From NCBI GenBank assembly GCA_021295785.1, contig JAGWBR010000001.1, positions 96,552 to 160,551 of the forward strand: DNA of 64,000 nt, read 5' to 3'. This DNA is from Gemmatimonadota bacterium (GTDB taxonomy: Bacteria; Gemmatimonadota; Gemmatimonadetes; Palauibacterales; Palauibacteraceae). Numbering within the stretch: position 1 is the stretch's first letter; every line of letters begins with the position of its first letter. Of the stretch, positions 1 through 10,017 are shown piece by piece. Under the pieces are notes generated by a model. That model was given only the letters and a program-made list of their open reading frames with translations. It was not told the origin of the DNA and made no database searches. The translations under genes and the position numbers were made by a program.

Positions 1-1509
1 ACCTCGGGAGCATTCATCGCGGCGAGCGTACAGGCCCTGACCGCCGGAGGCCCTGCCCTGCTCGCAACCCTGGTCGTGATCTCCGCCCTTTTCCAGTTTG
101 GCCTTGCCACCCGGTTGTCCACCCTTCGGTCGGTCATTACTCCCACCGTCAGCGGCATCGTGATCATGCTGATTTCGGTCACCGTTCTGCCAATCGGGTT
201 CGACATGTTGTCCTCCCCTGTGGAGGGCACTCCCGGCTGGGGTGTTCCGGTCACCGGCATCGTGACGTTGGTTGTGACCGTTGCGGCGGGATTGTTGGCG
301 ACCGGGCGCTGGCGGCTCTGGTCACCGGTGCTGGGGATGCTCGCCGGATCAGCAGTCGGGGCCACCGCCGGCATTTATGACACCGGTTTGATAGCCAGCG
401 CTGACTGGGTGGGCCTCCCGCCCCTGGCGTGGCCCGGACTGGACCTCGGATTCGGCCCCGAATTCTGGTTCCTGCTTCCGATGTTCGTGCTTGTAACGCT
501 GGTTGGGGCCGTGGAGACCGTGGGCGACTCGGTGGTCATTCAACAGGTCTCCAGAAAGAAGGCGGGGCCGACCGACTACCGCGTGGTTCAGGGGGCCGTC
601 GCCGCGGACGGACTCGGCAACCTCCTGTCCGGTTTGGCCGCCACGGCCCCGAACACCACCTATTCAAGCAGCCCTGCCCTGGTCGAGCTGACGGGAGTGG
701 GTGCACGCCGCGTGGGCGTGTGGATCGGGGGCGTCCTTATCGGGTTGTCGCTCTTCCCCAAATTCGCGGCGGTGATTCTGGCCATGCCGGGTGCGGTTGT
801 CGGGGCATACCTGATCGTGCTCATGGCACTGTTGTTTGTGCTGGGGATCCGAATCGCGCTCAGCGACGGCGTCACCTCGCAAAAGGCCCTGCTGATTGGC
901 ATTGCGTTCTGGCTCGGGTCGGGCTTCCAGAACGGGCAGATCTTTGCGGACCTCATCCCGGCTTCACTTCAGGGCCTCCTCGGCAACGGGATGACGTCAG
1001 GGGGACTGGCCGCCGTTGCCATGACCCTGTTTATCCAGGTGTTCCGGCCGCGCGCCCGGGTTTTGCGAACCAGACTCAACGCGGCCGCGGTGACCGAGAT
1101 CGAGCAGTTCCTGCGCGCATTCGCGGTGAAACGACAGTGGTCCGCCGACGGGGCAAACCGGCTGTGCGCGGCGGCGGAAGAAACCGTGCTGAGCCTTGTG
1201 ACCGCTGACGCACCAGGCGGGTCATTGGAGCGGGAAGGCACCGAAGCGGAGCGCGATTTGCGCCTCCAGGTCCGGGGAGGAGGCAACCGGGCGGTACTGG
1301 AGTTCGCAGCCACATCTGACTCAAATAACCTGGAGGAACGTTTGGCCATCAACGACTTGCAGGGCGGTGCGCGGATCAGCGCGGACAGTATCTCCATTCG
1401 GCTTCTGGGCCACTATGCATCATCGGTCAGGCACCAGAAGTACTTCGACACCGACATCGTGACCGTGATCGTCGACGGAGACAAGGCCTCCGGCAGGGTG
1501 GCGGCATGA
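1..1509 (+). CDS. NCS2/SLC23-family nucleobase permease, 5'-truncated, with C-terminal RsbW-like domain
   Basis: The frame is open at base 1 and ends in TGA at 1507-1509, so the true start lies outside the window; the internal GTG at 76 is not credible as the start. The visible N-terminal ~365 residues are strongly hydrophobic, with about ten membrane spans and the NCS2 motif region APNTTYSSSPA, as in uracil/xanthine permeases (proton symport of nucleobases across the inner membrane). The last ~130 residues are soluble and contain a helix (NRLCAAAEETVLSL) followed by alternating strands. This resembles the GHKL-type fold of RsbW anti-sigma kinases, but lacks the usual N-box Asn and the DxGxG motif. 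The next gene overlaps by 4 bp (ATGA). The permease call is firm; the nature of the C-terminal domain is inference. Confidence 0.85.
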   Translation, partial: TSGAFIAASVQALTAGGPALLATLVVISALFQFGLATRLSTLRSVITPTVSGIVIMLISVTVLPIGFDMLSSPVEGTPGWGVPVTGIVTLVVTVAAGLLATGRWRLWSPVLGMLAGSAVGATAGIYDTGLIASADWVGLPPLAWPGLDLGFGPEFWFLLPMFVLVTLVGAVETVGDSVVIQQVSRKKAGPTDYRVVQGAVAADGLGNLLSGLAATAPNTTYSSSPALVELTGVGARRVGVWIGGVLIGLSLFPKFAAVILAMPGAVVGAYLIVLMALLFVLGIRIALSDGVTSQKALLIGIAFWLGSGFQNGQIFADLIPASLQGLLGNGMTSGGLAAVAMTLFIQVFRPRARVLRTRLNAAAVTEIEQFLRAFAVKRQWSADGANRLCAAAEETVLSLVTADAPGGSLEREGTEAERDLRLQVRGGGNRAVLEFAATSDSNNLEERLAINDLQGGARISADSISIRLLGHYASSVRHQKYFDTDIVTVIVDGDKASGRVAA

Positions 1510-3566
1510 CGGGCGGTGACGGGGCACCCCGGGAGCAAAGCTTGCCCGAAATCACGGTCAAGGCTGTGTTGCTTGGCGTGCTCCTGTCGGCCGTGCTGGG
1601 CGGGGCGAATGCCTACCTGGGCCTGAAGGTGGGACTGACCGTCTCCGCTTCGGTCCCCGCGGCCGTAATATCGATGGCGCTGCTGCGGGCATTCCGCAGA
1701 CACAACATCCTTGAGAACAACATCGTCCAGACATCCGCCTCGGCGGGTGAATCGCTGGCGGCCGGAGTCATCTTCACGCTTCCGGCGCTCATCCTCTTGG
1801 GACACTGGCAGGGATTCCCCTTCCTGCCGACGATGGCAATCGCCCTGTGCGGGGGTATCCTGGGCGTCTTGTTCACCGTGCCGTTACGCCGGGCCCTGAT
1901 CATCGAGGCTGACCTGAAGTTCCCCGAGGGCGTGGCCACGGGCGAGGTTCTGAAAGCCGGTTACGAGAAGAAGGACGAGGCTGGCGGCGAGGGAGGCGGT
2001 GCCAAGCGCATCGCCATCGGCGCCATCGCGGCAGCCCTCCTCAAGTTGGCGCAATCGGGACTCAAGGCCGCACAGAGCTCGGTCCAGGGGTCGTTGACAG
2101 CAGGGGGTTCGGTGTTTGGGTTTGGAACCGACCTCTCCCCCGCCCTGCTCGGCGTAGGGTTCATCGTGGGGCCGCTGGTCGGGATTCTGTTGCTCACAGG
2201 CGGGGCGATTTCATGGCTGATCGGGATCCCGGTCTTCATGGCCACCGCAGACCCCGCGGAACTTGCCGCGATCGTGGGCACTGCCCGGGGCTACGATGCC
2301 GCCTTTGAAGTCTGGAGTGCCCGAATCCGTTACATGGGCGTCGGTGCCATGGTGATTGGCGGAGCCTGGGCCCTGCTTTCGCTCGCCAAGTTCGTCAAGG
2401 CCGGAATTCAATCGTCAATGGCCGCGGTCCGTAGCCGGCAGGCCGGGAGCCACACCATCCCTCGGACGGAACGCGACATGCCGGTCACCTGGGTGCTCAG
2501 GGGAACCCTGGCTCTGGCCGCGCCGATCTTCGTGGTCTACATGCTGGTTGTGGATCGAACCGCGCTTGGTGTCTCGGGCGACATCCACCTTACAGCCGTC
2601 GCCGTGGGCACGGTCTTCGCACTCGCAGCAGGGTTCCTGTTTGCTTCGGTGGCCGGGTACATGGCGGGATTGGTCGGGTCTTCCAACAACCCGATTTCGG
2701 GAGTCACCATCGCTACGCTGCTCGCGATCTCGCTCATCCTCTACTGGATCTTGGGTGCCGACAGTTTTGACGCCGAGGCAAGGCTGGCGGGCGCGGCCGC
2801 GGCGATCCTGGTGGGAGCAGTAGTCGCGTGTGCCGCCGCAATCGCGGGCGACAACATGCAAGACCTGAAGGCAGGTCGCATCGTGGGTGCGACCCCCTGG
2901 AAGCAGCAAGTGATGCAGGTGATCGGCGTTACGGCGGGTGCCGTGGCGGTGGCCCCTGTTCTGGGTCTGCTGTTCGAGGCCTACGGGTTGGGGGGCGTTT
3001 TCCCCCGCGAGGGCATGGATCCCAACGAGATGTTGCAGGCACCGCAGGCCACTCTCATGTCTTCGGTGGCCGGGGGCGTATTCTCGCGCGACCTGCCGTG
3101 GGGGATGATCTCGATTGGTGCCGCGATCGCCGCTGCCGTGATCGCCCTGGACGAGACCCTCAAGGCGCGCGGCTCCTCGGTGCGAGTGCCGGTGTTGGCC
3201 GTTGCGGTGGGAATCTACCTGCCGATTGAGCTGGAAGTGCCGATGTTCGCGGGCGGAATGATAGCCTGGCTTGTGGCCAGGGCCGTCAGCGCCGGGCGCT
3301 CCGGAGACGCGGCCAAGGCCGCGAAGGACGGCGCGAGCCGAAGGGGCCTGCTGTTCGCCTCGGGTCTGATCACGGGCGAAGCCCTGATCGGGATCATGCT
3401 GGCCATTCCCTTCGCAGCTACCCAGAGCACCGATGTCATGCGCATCATCCCCCCGGAACTGGTTGACAGCACGTTGACCGCCGTGATTGGTGCCGCATCG
3501 GGCATCGCGTTCGTCGTATGGCTCTACCGGACCGCGCTGGGACGTCGGGGGGCTTCTGCGGCCTAG
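1506..3566 (+). CDS. OPT-family oligopeptide transporter
   Basis: A 686-residue polytopic membrane protein starting at ATG 1506, which overlaps the TGA of the permease (ATGA). The N-terminal region with ITVKAVLLGVLLSAVLGGAN and GLKVGLTVSASVPAAVIS, and the central SSNNPISGVTIATL, are typical of the OPT superfamily. These transporters are proton-coupled importers of oligopeptides or metal-chelate conjugates in the inner membrane. Length fits bacterial OPT proteins (600-700 residues). A charged loop near residues 155-170 separates two hydrophobic blocks. Substrate cannot be read from sequence. Likely co-transcribed with the nucleobase permease and the downstream Mla genes. Confidence 0.9.
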   Translation: MTGGDGAPREQSLPEITVKAVLLGVLLSAVLGGANAYLGLKVGLTVSASVPAAVISMALLRAFRRHNILENNIVQTSASAGESLAAGVIFTLPALILLGHWQGFPFLPTMAIALCGGILGVLFTVPLRRALIIEADLKFPEGVATGEVLKAGYEKKDEAGGEGGGAKRIAIGAIAAALLKLAQSGLKAAQSSVQGSLTAGGSVFGFGTDLSPALLGVGFIVGPLVGILLLTGGAISWLIGIPVFMATADPAELAAIVGTARGYDAAFEVWSARIRYMGVGAMVIGGAWALLSLAKFVKAGIQSSMAAVRSRQAGSHTIPRTERDMPVTWVLRGTLALAAPIFVVYMLVVDRTALGVSGDIHLTAVAVGTVFALAAGFLFASVAGYMAGLVGSSNNPISGVTIATLLAISLILYWILGADSFDAEARLAGAAAAILVGAVVACAAAIAGDNMQDLKAGRIVGATPWKQQVMQVIGVTAGAVAVAPVLGLLFEAYGLGGVFPREGMDPNEMLQAPQATLMSSVAGGVFSRDLPWGMISIGAAIAAAVIALDETLKARGSSVRVPVLAVAVGIYLPIELEVPMFAGGMIAWLVARAVSAGRSGDAAKAAKDGASRRGLLFASGLITGEALIGIMLAIPFAATQSTDVMRIIPPELVDSTLTAVIGAASGIAFVVWLYRTALGRRGASAA

Positions 3567-3975
3567 CGTAGGGCGTCTGTCCGGCCCGGGCATCGCGGCC
3601 TCCGCCCTCGCGGCGGTCGCAACCCTGGCCGGGGGTTGCTCCAGTGCAGTCGGGATTGATGACCAGAAGTATGTGGAGGCGATGGCCCACCTCGCCTACG
3701 CAAACCAGGGCGTTGAGGCCATTCGCGCCGGATCCGTTTCAGATTCGGTGCTGGCGAGCTTTGACCTGACCCGGGAAGAAATTCTTGAATTCGCCGCGTT
3801 GCACGGCGACGATCCCCGTAGGATGCAGGAGTTGTGGGAGAAGATCCAGACGCTTGTGGATTCAATGAATGCGGCCAGTCCCCCGCCCGTCCTGGAGGAC
3901 CTCCCCATCGGCCGCCCTCCGCCCGACCGACCTCTGTCTGACCTGCGCACGCCTGACCTGAGGTCCCGCCGTTGA
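3487..3975 (+). CDS. Small predicted lipoprotein preceding the Mla cassette
   Basis: A ~162-residue product whose N-terminal part has a hydrophobic stretch ending in a lipobox (TLAGGC, Cys51 from the TTG start), followed by a helical region with acidic and aliphatic residues and a Pro-rich tail. The start is uncertain: TTG 3487 or GTG 3490 lie inside the 3' end of the OPT gene, and no ATG/GTG/TTG occurs between there and the lipobox, so an internal CTG (3556 or 3577) is also possible. The stop TGA 3973-3975 overlaps the TTG start of mlaE. Family not recognised. Its position suggests a periplasmic lipoprotein accessory to the lipid transporter (inference). Confidence 0.6.
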   Translation: MVPHRASRSSYGSTGPRWDVGGLLRPSVGRLSGPGIAASALAAVATLAGGCSSAVGIDDQKYVEAMAHLAYANQGVEAIRAGSVSDSVLASFDLTREEILEFAALHGDDPRRMQELWEKIQTLVDSMNAASPPPVLEDLPIGRPPPDRPLSDLRTPDLRSRR

Positions 3976-4724
3976 TCTCCGAAATGGTCATGCACGCCGG
4001 GCGGGCGGGCATGTTGTTTGCCGCGGTAATCAAAACGCTGCCCCGGGTGAGGAATTGTCTCCCCGACGTTTGGCGCCACGCCAAAAGAATCGCCGACGGG
4101 TTGCCGCTGGTCCTGACCATGGGCGCCATTTCAGGTGCCGTTCTGGCGCAGCAGACGTCATACCAGCTCAATCCCAGCCTCCCGGACTCGGTGATCGGCG
4201 TGGCGGTTGCCGCCGGGGTGCTGACGGAGTTGGGACCGGTCCTGACCGCTATCGTGCTGGCCGGCCGGATCGGTGCCGGCACCGGGGCCGAGATCGCCAC
4301 CATGAAGGTGAGCGACCAGATCGACGCGCTGCTGACCCTGGGCCGAGACCCCGTCCTTGAGTTGGTAACACCCAGGCTGCTGGCCGCCAGCGCGATGTTG
4401 CCGATCTGTGTCTTGCTGGCCGACTGCGTCGGAATCGCGGCCGGCCACCTGTTCTCGACCATGCTGCTCGGGGTTGAGCCGCACCAGTTCCTGGCCGGGG
4501 TGAAGGAACAGTATCACCACCCGGCCCTCATTTTCTCGGCCACCAAGGGATTCCTGTTCGGAATCATTATCGCGTTTGTCTCCTGCTACACGGGCCTGCA
4601 GGCCCGGGGTGGGGCGGCGGGAGTGGGCCGCACGGCAACCTCGGCCGTGGTGTCGATCATCATGTGGGTGATGGTCACGGACGCGGTTATTGCCCCCCTT
4701 TACAAGACGATCGCCACTTCGTGA
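3972..4724 (+). CDS. mlaE: MlaE-type ABC transporter permease
   Basis: A 250-residue inner-membrane permease of the MlaE family, which with MlaF and an MCE protein moves phospholipids between the inner and outer membranes. Visible features are the MlaE core (PLVLTMGAISGAVLAQQ, GVLTELGPVLTAIVLAGRIGAGTGAEIATMKVSDQIDAL) and five or so membrane spans. The start is TTG 3972 in a TTGA overlap with the lipoprotein stop; ATG 3984 and ATG 3990 are alternatives. It ends in TGA 4722-4724, overlapping the GTG of the ATPase gene. Confidence 0.92.
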   Translation: MISEMVMHAGRAGMLFAAVIKTLPRVRNCLPDVWRHAKRIADGLPLVLTMGAISGAVLAQQTSYQLNPSLPDSVIGVAVAAGVLTELGPVLTAIVLAGRIGAGTGAEIATMKVSDQIDALLTLGRDPVLELVTPRLLAASAMLPICVLLADCVGIAAGHLFSTMLLGVEPHQFLAGVKEQYHHPALIFSATKGFLFGIIIAFVSCYTGLQARGGAAGVGRTATSAVVSIIMWVMVTDAVIAPLYKTIATS

Positions 4725-5452
4725 TCGAACTGGTCAGCGTGCGGAAACGCCTGGGCGGGCGTCAGGTGCTCGACGGCGTCGACCTGCTGGTGAACGAGGG
4801 CGAAACGGTGGTGGTGATGGGTCCCTCCGGAGTTGGGAAGAGCGTGGTTCTCAGGCACATCGTGGGGCTCATGGACCCGGACGAGGGCGATGTCATCGTG
4901 GACGGGATCTCGGTTCCCGGAGCCAACGGAGACCAGATCCGCGGCATTCGCCAGCGGACCGCCTACGTGTTCCAGAATTCCGCTCTCTTCGACTCGCTCA
5001 GCGTGCGGGGCAACATCCTCATGGGCCTGCCCCCCAAGTGGCCGGTGGAACGCCCCAAGGAGTGCGACCTCATGGTGGCGGAGGTACTGGAGCACGTGAA
5101 CCTGGAGCCCGACATACTGGGCCGGCTTCCGGCGGAGCTCTCGGGGGGAATGCAGAGAAGGGTCGCGATCGCCCGGGCTGTTATCGGCAATCGGAGATAT
5201 ATATTGTACGATGAACCAACAACGGGCCTTGACCCCATCAACGCCGGGCGCATCACCGAACTGATCTCACGGATATCGACGGATGTCAAGGTCACGAGTG
5301 TTGTAGTTACGCATGACATTGAAGCCGCCTTCCAGTTGGGGGACCGCATCGCCCTTCTCTCCAGGGGGAAAATCAGGGCCGAGGGCACTCCCCAGGACCT
5401 TCGGACCAGTCCAAACGCGGCGGTACGCCAGTTCCTGAAGCAGGGCACATGA
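4721..5452 (+). CDS. mlaF: MlaF-type ABC transporter ATP-binding protein
   Basis: A 243-residue cytoplasmic ATPase for the MlaE permease. The start GTG 4721 is preferred because it forms a GTGA overlap with the mlaE stop and places the first beta strand (IELVSVRK) at residue 2; a longer frame back to 4664 would run deep into mlaE. Walker A GPSGVGKS is at residues 34-41, the signature is LSGGMQRR, Walker B is YILYDEPTTGLDP, and the switch His is in VVTHD. Length and motifs match the ATPases of retrograde or anterograde lipid transporters. Confidence 0.93.
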   Translation: MIELVSVRKRLGGRQVLDGVDLLVNEGETVVVMGPSGVGKSVVLRHIVGLMDPDEGDVIVDGISVPGANGDQIRGIRQRTAYVFQNSALFDSLSVRGNILMGLPPKWPVERPKECDLMVAEVLEHVNLEPDILGRLPAELSGGMQRRVAIARAVIGNRRYILYDEPTTGLDPINAGRITELISRISTDVKVTSVVVTHDIEAAFQLGDRIALLSRGKIRAEGTPQDLRTSPNAAVRQFLKQGT

Positions 5453-5468
5453 CAAAGAGCAACAGAGC

Positions 5469-6392
5469 ATGAGAGATCCGGGTCTCCGCGACCGCGGCAT
5501 CGAGAGGCAGGTTGGGGTTGTGGTGATCGGGGCACTTGCCCTGATCGTGGCTGCCCTTTTCTGGGTGTCAGGGTCTCCGTTCACCGGGCCAACCATCACG
5601 GTCCATGCCATGGCCGGTGACGTGGGGCAGCTGACGTCAGGTTCCCCGGTGTCGATGCGGGGCGTTGAGGTCGGTTCGGTTCAGAGCGTGTCGCTTGAGA
5701 GCGGCCACGTGCTTGTGGAACTGCGACTGGCCGAGAACGCGGGCGTAAGGACCAGCACGCAGGGCAGCATCCTGCCGATCGGTTTCCTCGGGGAATACGG
5801 AGTGGAACTTACTGTTCCGGCGACGGGAGACTTGGCCGTCGACGGGGATACCATTTCCCTGGAGAGGCGCACCGACCTGATGACGCTCGCCTCCACGCTG
5901 GGTTCGGAGGTGGAGGGCGTGCTGCAGGGGATGAGCACTCTGCTGAGCGACACCACGGTGACCGATCTTTCGATTGCGCTCAGTTCAATGGCCACCGTGA
6001 TGACGCGGGTAGATTCGCTGATTTCGGCCGAGACGGAGGCTGTTGGGGACCTTGTAACGGCGCTGGAGGCCGCAGCCACCCAAATCGGGGACGTGGCCGG
6101 CTCGGAGGACCTCCAGCAATCTCTGGCCAATATCAAAGAGCTGACGGCACGCGCCAGGGCAACGCTCGACAATCTGGACAGGGCCAGCGTGTCGGTGGCC
6201 GAAATCGCCGAACAGATCTCGGCCGGCCAGGGCACTCTGGGCCGGCTCACGATGGAGGACGGCATCTACCTGGACGTGGAAGCGGTGCTGGAGAACCTCA
6301 GGGCCGCGAGCGAAGAAACCGCTCTGCTGGTGCGTGACATACGGGAACGTCCGGACCGGTACCTCCAGCACGTCACGGTCTCGATCTTCTAG
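5469..6392 (+). CDS. mlaD: MlaD-type MCE-domain protein
   Basis: A 307-residue substrate-binding component. One N-terminal membrane helix (residues ~14-35) is followed by an MCE domain (about 38-125: GDVGQLTSGSPVSMRGVEVG, then GFLGEYGVELT) and a long helical C-terminal region rich in Ala, Leu, Glu and Ser, expected to extend into the periplasm. It starts at ATG 5469, 16 bp after the mlaF stop. No MlaC (periplasmic carrier), MlaB (STAS) or MlaA homologue lies in the window, so the cassette is the minimal E-F-D set. It converges with nif3 with only 6 bp between the stops. Confidence 0.9.
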   Translation: MRDPGLRDRGIERQVGVVVIGALALIVAALFWVSGSPFTGPTITVHAMAGDVGQLTSGSPVSMRGVEVGSVQSVSLESGHVLVELRLAENAGVRTSTQGSILPIGFLGEYGVELTVPATGDLAVDGDTISLERRTDLMTLASTLGSEVEGVLQGMSTLLSDTTVTDLSIALSSMATVMTRVDSLISAETEAVGDLVTALEAAATQIGDVAGSEDLQQSLANIKELTARARATLDNLDRASVSVAEIAEQISAGQGTLGRLTMEDGIYLDVEAVLENLRAASEETALLVRDIRERPDRYLQHVTVSIF

Positions 6393-6398
6393 TCTAGT

Positions 6399-7193
6399 TC
6401 AAAGGCCGGTCGGGTGATCCAGGAAGATATGTTCGCCGCCAAACCGGGCTGCGACACGCGCCGCCAGCGCCCTGATCCCCGCCGTTTCCGTGGCGTAGTG
6501 ACCGGCGTAGAAAACCGTCAGGCCAAGTTCCGCAGCCTCATGGTACGTGTGGTGGTTTCCTTCCCCCGTGAGCAGTGCGTCCAACCCGCTCTCGGCCGCC
6601 TGCCGGATTAGCGAACCGCCGCCACCGGTAACCACTCCCATACGCCCAATCGGGTCTGGTCCCCCGAGGATCACCGTCGGATTCCCCCCAAAGGCCTCCG
6701 CCACCCGGGCGGCCATCTCGCTCACCGGCACGCCGGCCAGCCCGGCCAGCCCAATGCCCTCGACAGAGCCGAAGGAACCGAAGGGCTCGCAATTGCCGAG
6801 CCCCAGGACCCTCGCGGCAAGCAAGTTATTGCCCAGTTCCGGGTGTATGTCAAGCGGGAGATGAACCGAATAGAGCGCCAAATCGGCGTCGAACAGCGCC
6901 TTCAGGCGTCTGTAGGCCGGACCCGTAACCCGCTGCGGCCCGCCCCAGAACAGTCCGTGGTGGACCAGGAGCATGTCGCACCCAGCATCCGCGGCCGCCT
7001 CAATCGACGCAAGGCAGGCATCAACCGCCGCCCCGACGAGTCGAACGGGCCGCGCACCCTCCACCTGCAGCCCGTTGAGCACACCGGGATAGTCTTCGAT
7101 CTCGTCCACGCTCAGGAGGTCGTCTATCCACGCGGCTATGTCGCGGCAGCCGGGGGCGCCGGTTTCGGAACCGGCGGGAGGGTTCACTCCCAT
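6399..7193 (-). CDS. Nif3-like dinuclear metal center protein
   Basis: A 264-residue member of the Nif3/YbgI/DUF34 family, hexameric proteins with a two-metal site and no settled reaction (some act like GTP cyclohydrolase I type 2). Metal-binding motifs are visible: VHHGLFW (His78, His79), SVHLPLD, and near the C-terminus [12 protein letters not shown] and GHYATE. It is the last gene of the long leftward operon, and its first codons overlap the end of guaA by 10 bp. Confidence 0.88.
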   Translation of the reverse strand: MGVNPPAGSETGAPGCRDIAAWIDDLLSVDEIEDYPGVLNGLQVEGARPVRLVGAAVDACLASIEAAADAGCDMLLVHHGLFWGGPQRVTGPAYRRLKALFDADLALYSVHLPLDIHPELGNNLLAARVLGLGNCEPFGSFGSVEGIGLAGLAGVPVSEMAARVAEAFGGNPTVILGGPDPIGRMGVVTGGGGSLIRQAAESGLDALLTGEGNHHTYHEAAELGLTVFYAGHYATETAGIRALAARVAARFGGEHIFLDHPTGL

Positions 7194-8719
7194 TCGATGG
7201 TTGCGGGGGGCTTGGACGAAATGTCGTAAGTCACCCGGTTGACGCCCGGGACCTCGTTAATGATGCGGCTGGAGATGCGCCGGAGCACGGGGCCCGGAAT
7301 CTCGTACCAGTCGGCGGTCATCCCGTCCATGGATGTGACCGCACGCAGCGCCACCACGTTCTCGTAGGTCCGCGCATCCCCCATCACTCCCACGGTCTTG
7401 ACCGGTAACAAAACCGCAAAGGCCTGCCAGATTTCATCGTACAGGCCGGCGGCCCTGATTTCGTTGATGTAGATGTCATCCACGCCCCGGAGGCACGCCA
7501 GACCTTTCTCGGTTACCTCGCCCATGATCCGAATGGCCAAACCGGGACCGGGGAACGGATGCCTACCGATGATCCCTTCAGCCAGGCCCAGTTCCCGGCC
7601 GACAGCCCGTGACTCGTCCTTGAACAGGTCCCGCAGAGGTTCGACCAGTTCGAAATCGTGGTCGGGCCGGAGCCCGCCGACGTTGTGGTGAGACTTGATG
7701 GTAACGGCCGGACCGCTCGACGACGCGGATTCAATCACGTCGGGGTACAGCGTGCCCTGCACCAGGAAGCGAGCGTCTCCGTGCGCGACCGCAGCCGCCT
7801 CGAACACGTCGATGAACGTGTGCCCGATGATCTTCCTTTTGAGCTCGGGGTCCGTCACGCCTGCCAGCCGCTTGAGAAAGAGCTCCGCGGCATCGATCGT
7901 GACAAGTTCCACGTCAAGGTGGCGGCCCATCATCTGCTCTACGGATTCCCGCTCCCCCAGCCTCAGGAGCCCGGTGTCTACAAACATGCATTTCAGTTGT
8001 TTTCCCACGGCCCTGGCCACCAGGGCGGCGGCGACCGCGCTGTCCACGCCGCCGGAGAGCCCGCAAACCACATCCGCGGAGCCTATCTGGTTGCGAATGG
8101 CCGCGACACGCTCCTGAACCACATTGGCGGGAGTCCAGTTCTTCTCGCAGCCGGCCACGCTGAACAGGAAATTCCGTAGCATCTCGGTACCCCGCTCGGT
8201 GTGGGCGACCTCGGGGTGGAATTGCACGCCCCACAACCGGCGGTCGGGCGCGGCGATGGCGGCCACTGCGTCTCCGGTCACACCGACCGTTGTATACCCC
8301 GGAGCCGACTTGACCGAGTCGCCGTGACTCATCCAGACTACTGAGGATGCACCTTCAAACCCCTCGAACATGCCGGTGGCGCTGCCGTCGGTAATGGTGA
8401 GCTCCGCCCGCCCGTATTCCCGGCTGGTTGACGCCTCCACATGCCCGCCCGCGTGCAGGGCCAGGAGCTGCATGCCGTAGCAGATGCCCAGCACCGGGAG
8501 TCCGTTGTCCAAAATGCCGTCGGCCAGACGGGGAGCCCCGTCTTCGTGCGCGCTGGCCGGCCCGCCTGAGAGGATCAGGGCAGCCGGGTCATACTCGCGC
8601 ACCCACCCGGCGCCGCGGTCACCGGGGTGGATCTCGCAGTAAACCCCCAGTTCCCGAATCCGGCGTGCTATGAGTTGTGTGAACTGGGATCCGAAATCCA
8701 GAATCAGTACCCCGCTCAT
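7184..8719 (-). CDS. guaA: GMP synthase (glutamine-hydrolysing)
   Basis: A 511-residue enzyme converting XMP to GMP with glutamine and ATP. The start ATG 8719 is chosen because it gives the canonical N-terminus ([20 protein letters not shown]) and an ATGA overlap with the hisS stop; the longer frame upstream lies in hisS. It has an N-terminal class I amidotransferase domain (GICYGMQ nucleophile Cys, later HPE), then an ATP pyrophosphatase domain (GLSGGVDS P-loop), then a C-terminal dimerisation domain ([15 protein letters not shown] segment, PPATIEWE end). Full length. Confidence 0.96.
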   Translation of the reverse strand: MSGVLILDFGSQFTQLIARRIRELGVYCEIHPGDRGAGWVREYDPAALILSGGPASAHEDGAPRLADGILDNGLPVLGICYGMQLLALHAGGHVEASTSREYGRAELTITDGSATGMFEGFEGASSVVWMSHGDSVKSAPGYTTVGVTGDAVAAIAAPDRRLWGVQFHPEVAHTERGTEMLRNFLFSVAGCEKNWTPANVVQERVAAIRNQIGSADVVCGLSGGVDSAVAAALVARAVGKQLKCMFVDTGLLRLGERESVEQMMGRHLDVELVTIDAAELFLKRLAGVTDPELKRKIIGHTFIDVFEAAAVAHGDARFLVQGTLYPDVIESASSSGPAVTIKSHHNVGGLRPDHDFELVEPLRDLFKDESRAVGRELGLAEGIIGRHPFPGPGLAIRIMGEVTEKGLACLRGVDDIYINEIRAAGLYDEIWQAFAVLLPVKTVGVMGDARTYENVVALRAVTSMDGMTADWYEIPGPVLRRISSRIINEVPGVNRVTYDISSKPPATIEWE

Positions 8720-10017
8720 CCCGGCCCCCCACCGGTCCGTGCAAGCGTTTCGAGCGACACCTCGACCTCGCCTCCCCCGGCCATCTCGCGGATTTTCGCC
8801 ACCCCCCGGGCCAGCTCCTCCGGGCCCAGCACAATGGCCCTGCCGGCGCCGCAACGGTTTGCGGCCTTGAATTGCTTCCCTACCCCGCGCAGGTGAAGGT
8901 CAAGTCGCACTCTGCGGCCGGTGTCCCTCAACTGTCTGGCTAGCCGCAGCGCGGCCGGCCGCGCGTCTTCGCTCACGCATACCACGTAGTCGTCGATCCT
9001 TGCCGAAGACTCGGGAACCAGCCCGCGGTCCCCCAGCAGCTCGCCAAGGACCACGTCCCCCATACCGAACCCCGCCGCCGGGAGATCAACCCTGGTCAGC
9101 GACGCCAGCAAGGTGTCGTAACGCCCGCCCCCGCAGATAGCCCTCAGCTCGCCGGTCCGCTCCCAGATTTCGAACACGGTATCGGTGTAATAGGCGAGCC
9201 CCCGAACCAGCCCCGGATCGAACTGCACGAACGGGCCGTAACCGCCATGCTCGAGCAAGGCGAAAACCTCGCCCAAGTTCCCGGCAGTTGCCTCCGGCAA
9301 CTGGACGTCTTCCCGGGCACCGGGCATGCCCAACGCGCCGGGAGCGAGCCCGAACGCCGATTCCATCGCGCCGAACACGCGCTCGCCGTCGATCCCCTGC
9401 TCGTGCAGAACCGCCAGCACGGCGTCGCGACCTGCCTTTTCGAGACGGTCCAGCGCCGCGAAGGCCGTCATCCGAGCACCTTGGTCCAGCCCGGCTCCAG
9501 CTAGCACGTCGCCCACCAAGACGCGGTCTGACAGCCTTACCACGATATCGTCAGCCGTCAGACCCAGTTCGCGCAGTACATCAATAGCGGCAGCGATGAT
9601 CTCGGCATCTCCGGCAGGTCCCGTGTCGCCCAAGATGTCCATGTTCAGCTGGTAATGCTCCCTGAGCCTGCCCCGCTGCGGACGTTCGTAGCGGTACAAC
9701 TGGGGAACCGAGAACCATCTGACGGGTTTGGCGAGTTGCGAGGCCCGGGACGCGACCATGCGGGCGAAAGTCGGAGTCATCTCGGGGCGCATTGCCACGT
9801 GCCGGCCCCCCTTGTCGGTGAACTCGTACAGCTGGCCGACTATTTCCTGGCCAGACTTCCGCGTGTAGAGCTCCAGGGATTCGAGCGGAGGACCCTCGTA
9901 CTCTTCAAACCCGTATCGAGCTGCAACCGTCCGCCACGCGGCAAAAATGTGGTTGCGGAGGACGACATCAGCGGGAAAAAAATCCCGGAACCCCGGGAGT
10001 TTCCCTGGCGTGGTCAG
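8716..10017 (-). CDS. hisS: Histidyl-tRNA synthetase, apparent CTG start
   Basis: A 433-residue class II synthetase charging tRNA-His. The first ATG/GTG/TTG in frame is GTG 9798, but the frame upstream of it encodes the conserved N-terminus: [32 protein letters not shown], then [20 protein letters not shown]. No standard start exists between there and the brx gene. The best candidate is CTG 10017-10015, which makes a CTGA overlap with the brx stop (10016-10014), mirroring the NTGA overlaps elsewhere here. Other motifs: [16 protein letters not shown] (motif 2), [11 protein letters not shown] and GGGRYDTL. The C-terminal anticodon-binding domain is intact. Product certain; start codon inferred. 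Confidence 0.93.
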   Translation of the reverse strand: MTTPGKLPGFRDFFPADVVLRNHIFAAWRTVAARYGFEEYEGPPLESLELYTRKSGQEIVGQLYEFTDKGGRHVAMRPEMTPTFARMVASRASQLAKPVRWFSVPQLYRYERPQRGRLREHYQLNMDILGDTGPAGDAEIIAAAIDVLRELGLTADDIVVRLSDRVLVGDVLAGAGLDQGARMTAFAALDRLEKAGRDAVLAVLHEQGIDGERVFGAMESAFGLAPGALGMPGAREDVQLPEATAGNLGEVFALLEHGGYGPFVQFDPGLVRGLAYYTDTVFEIWERTGELRAICGGGRYDTLLASLTRVDLPAAGFGMGDVVLGELLGDRGLVPESSARIDDYVVCVSEDARPAALRLARQLRDTGRRVRLDLHLRGVGKQFKAANRCGAGRAIVLGPEELARGVAKIREMAGGGEVEVSLETLARTGGGPG

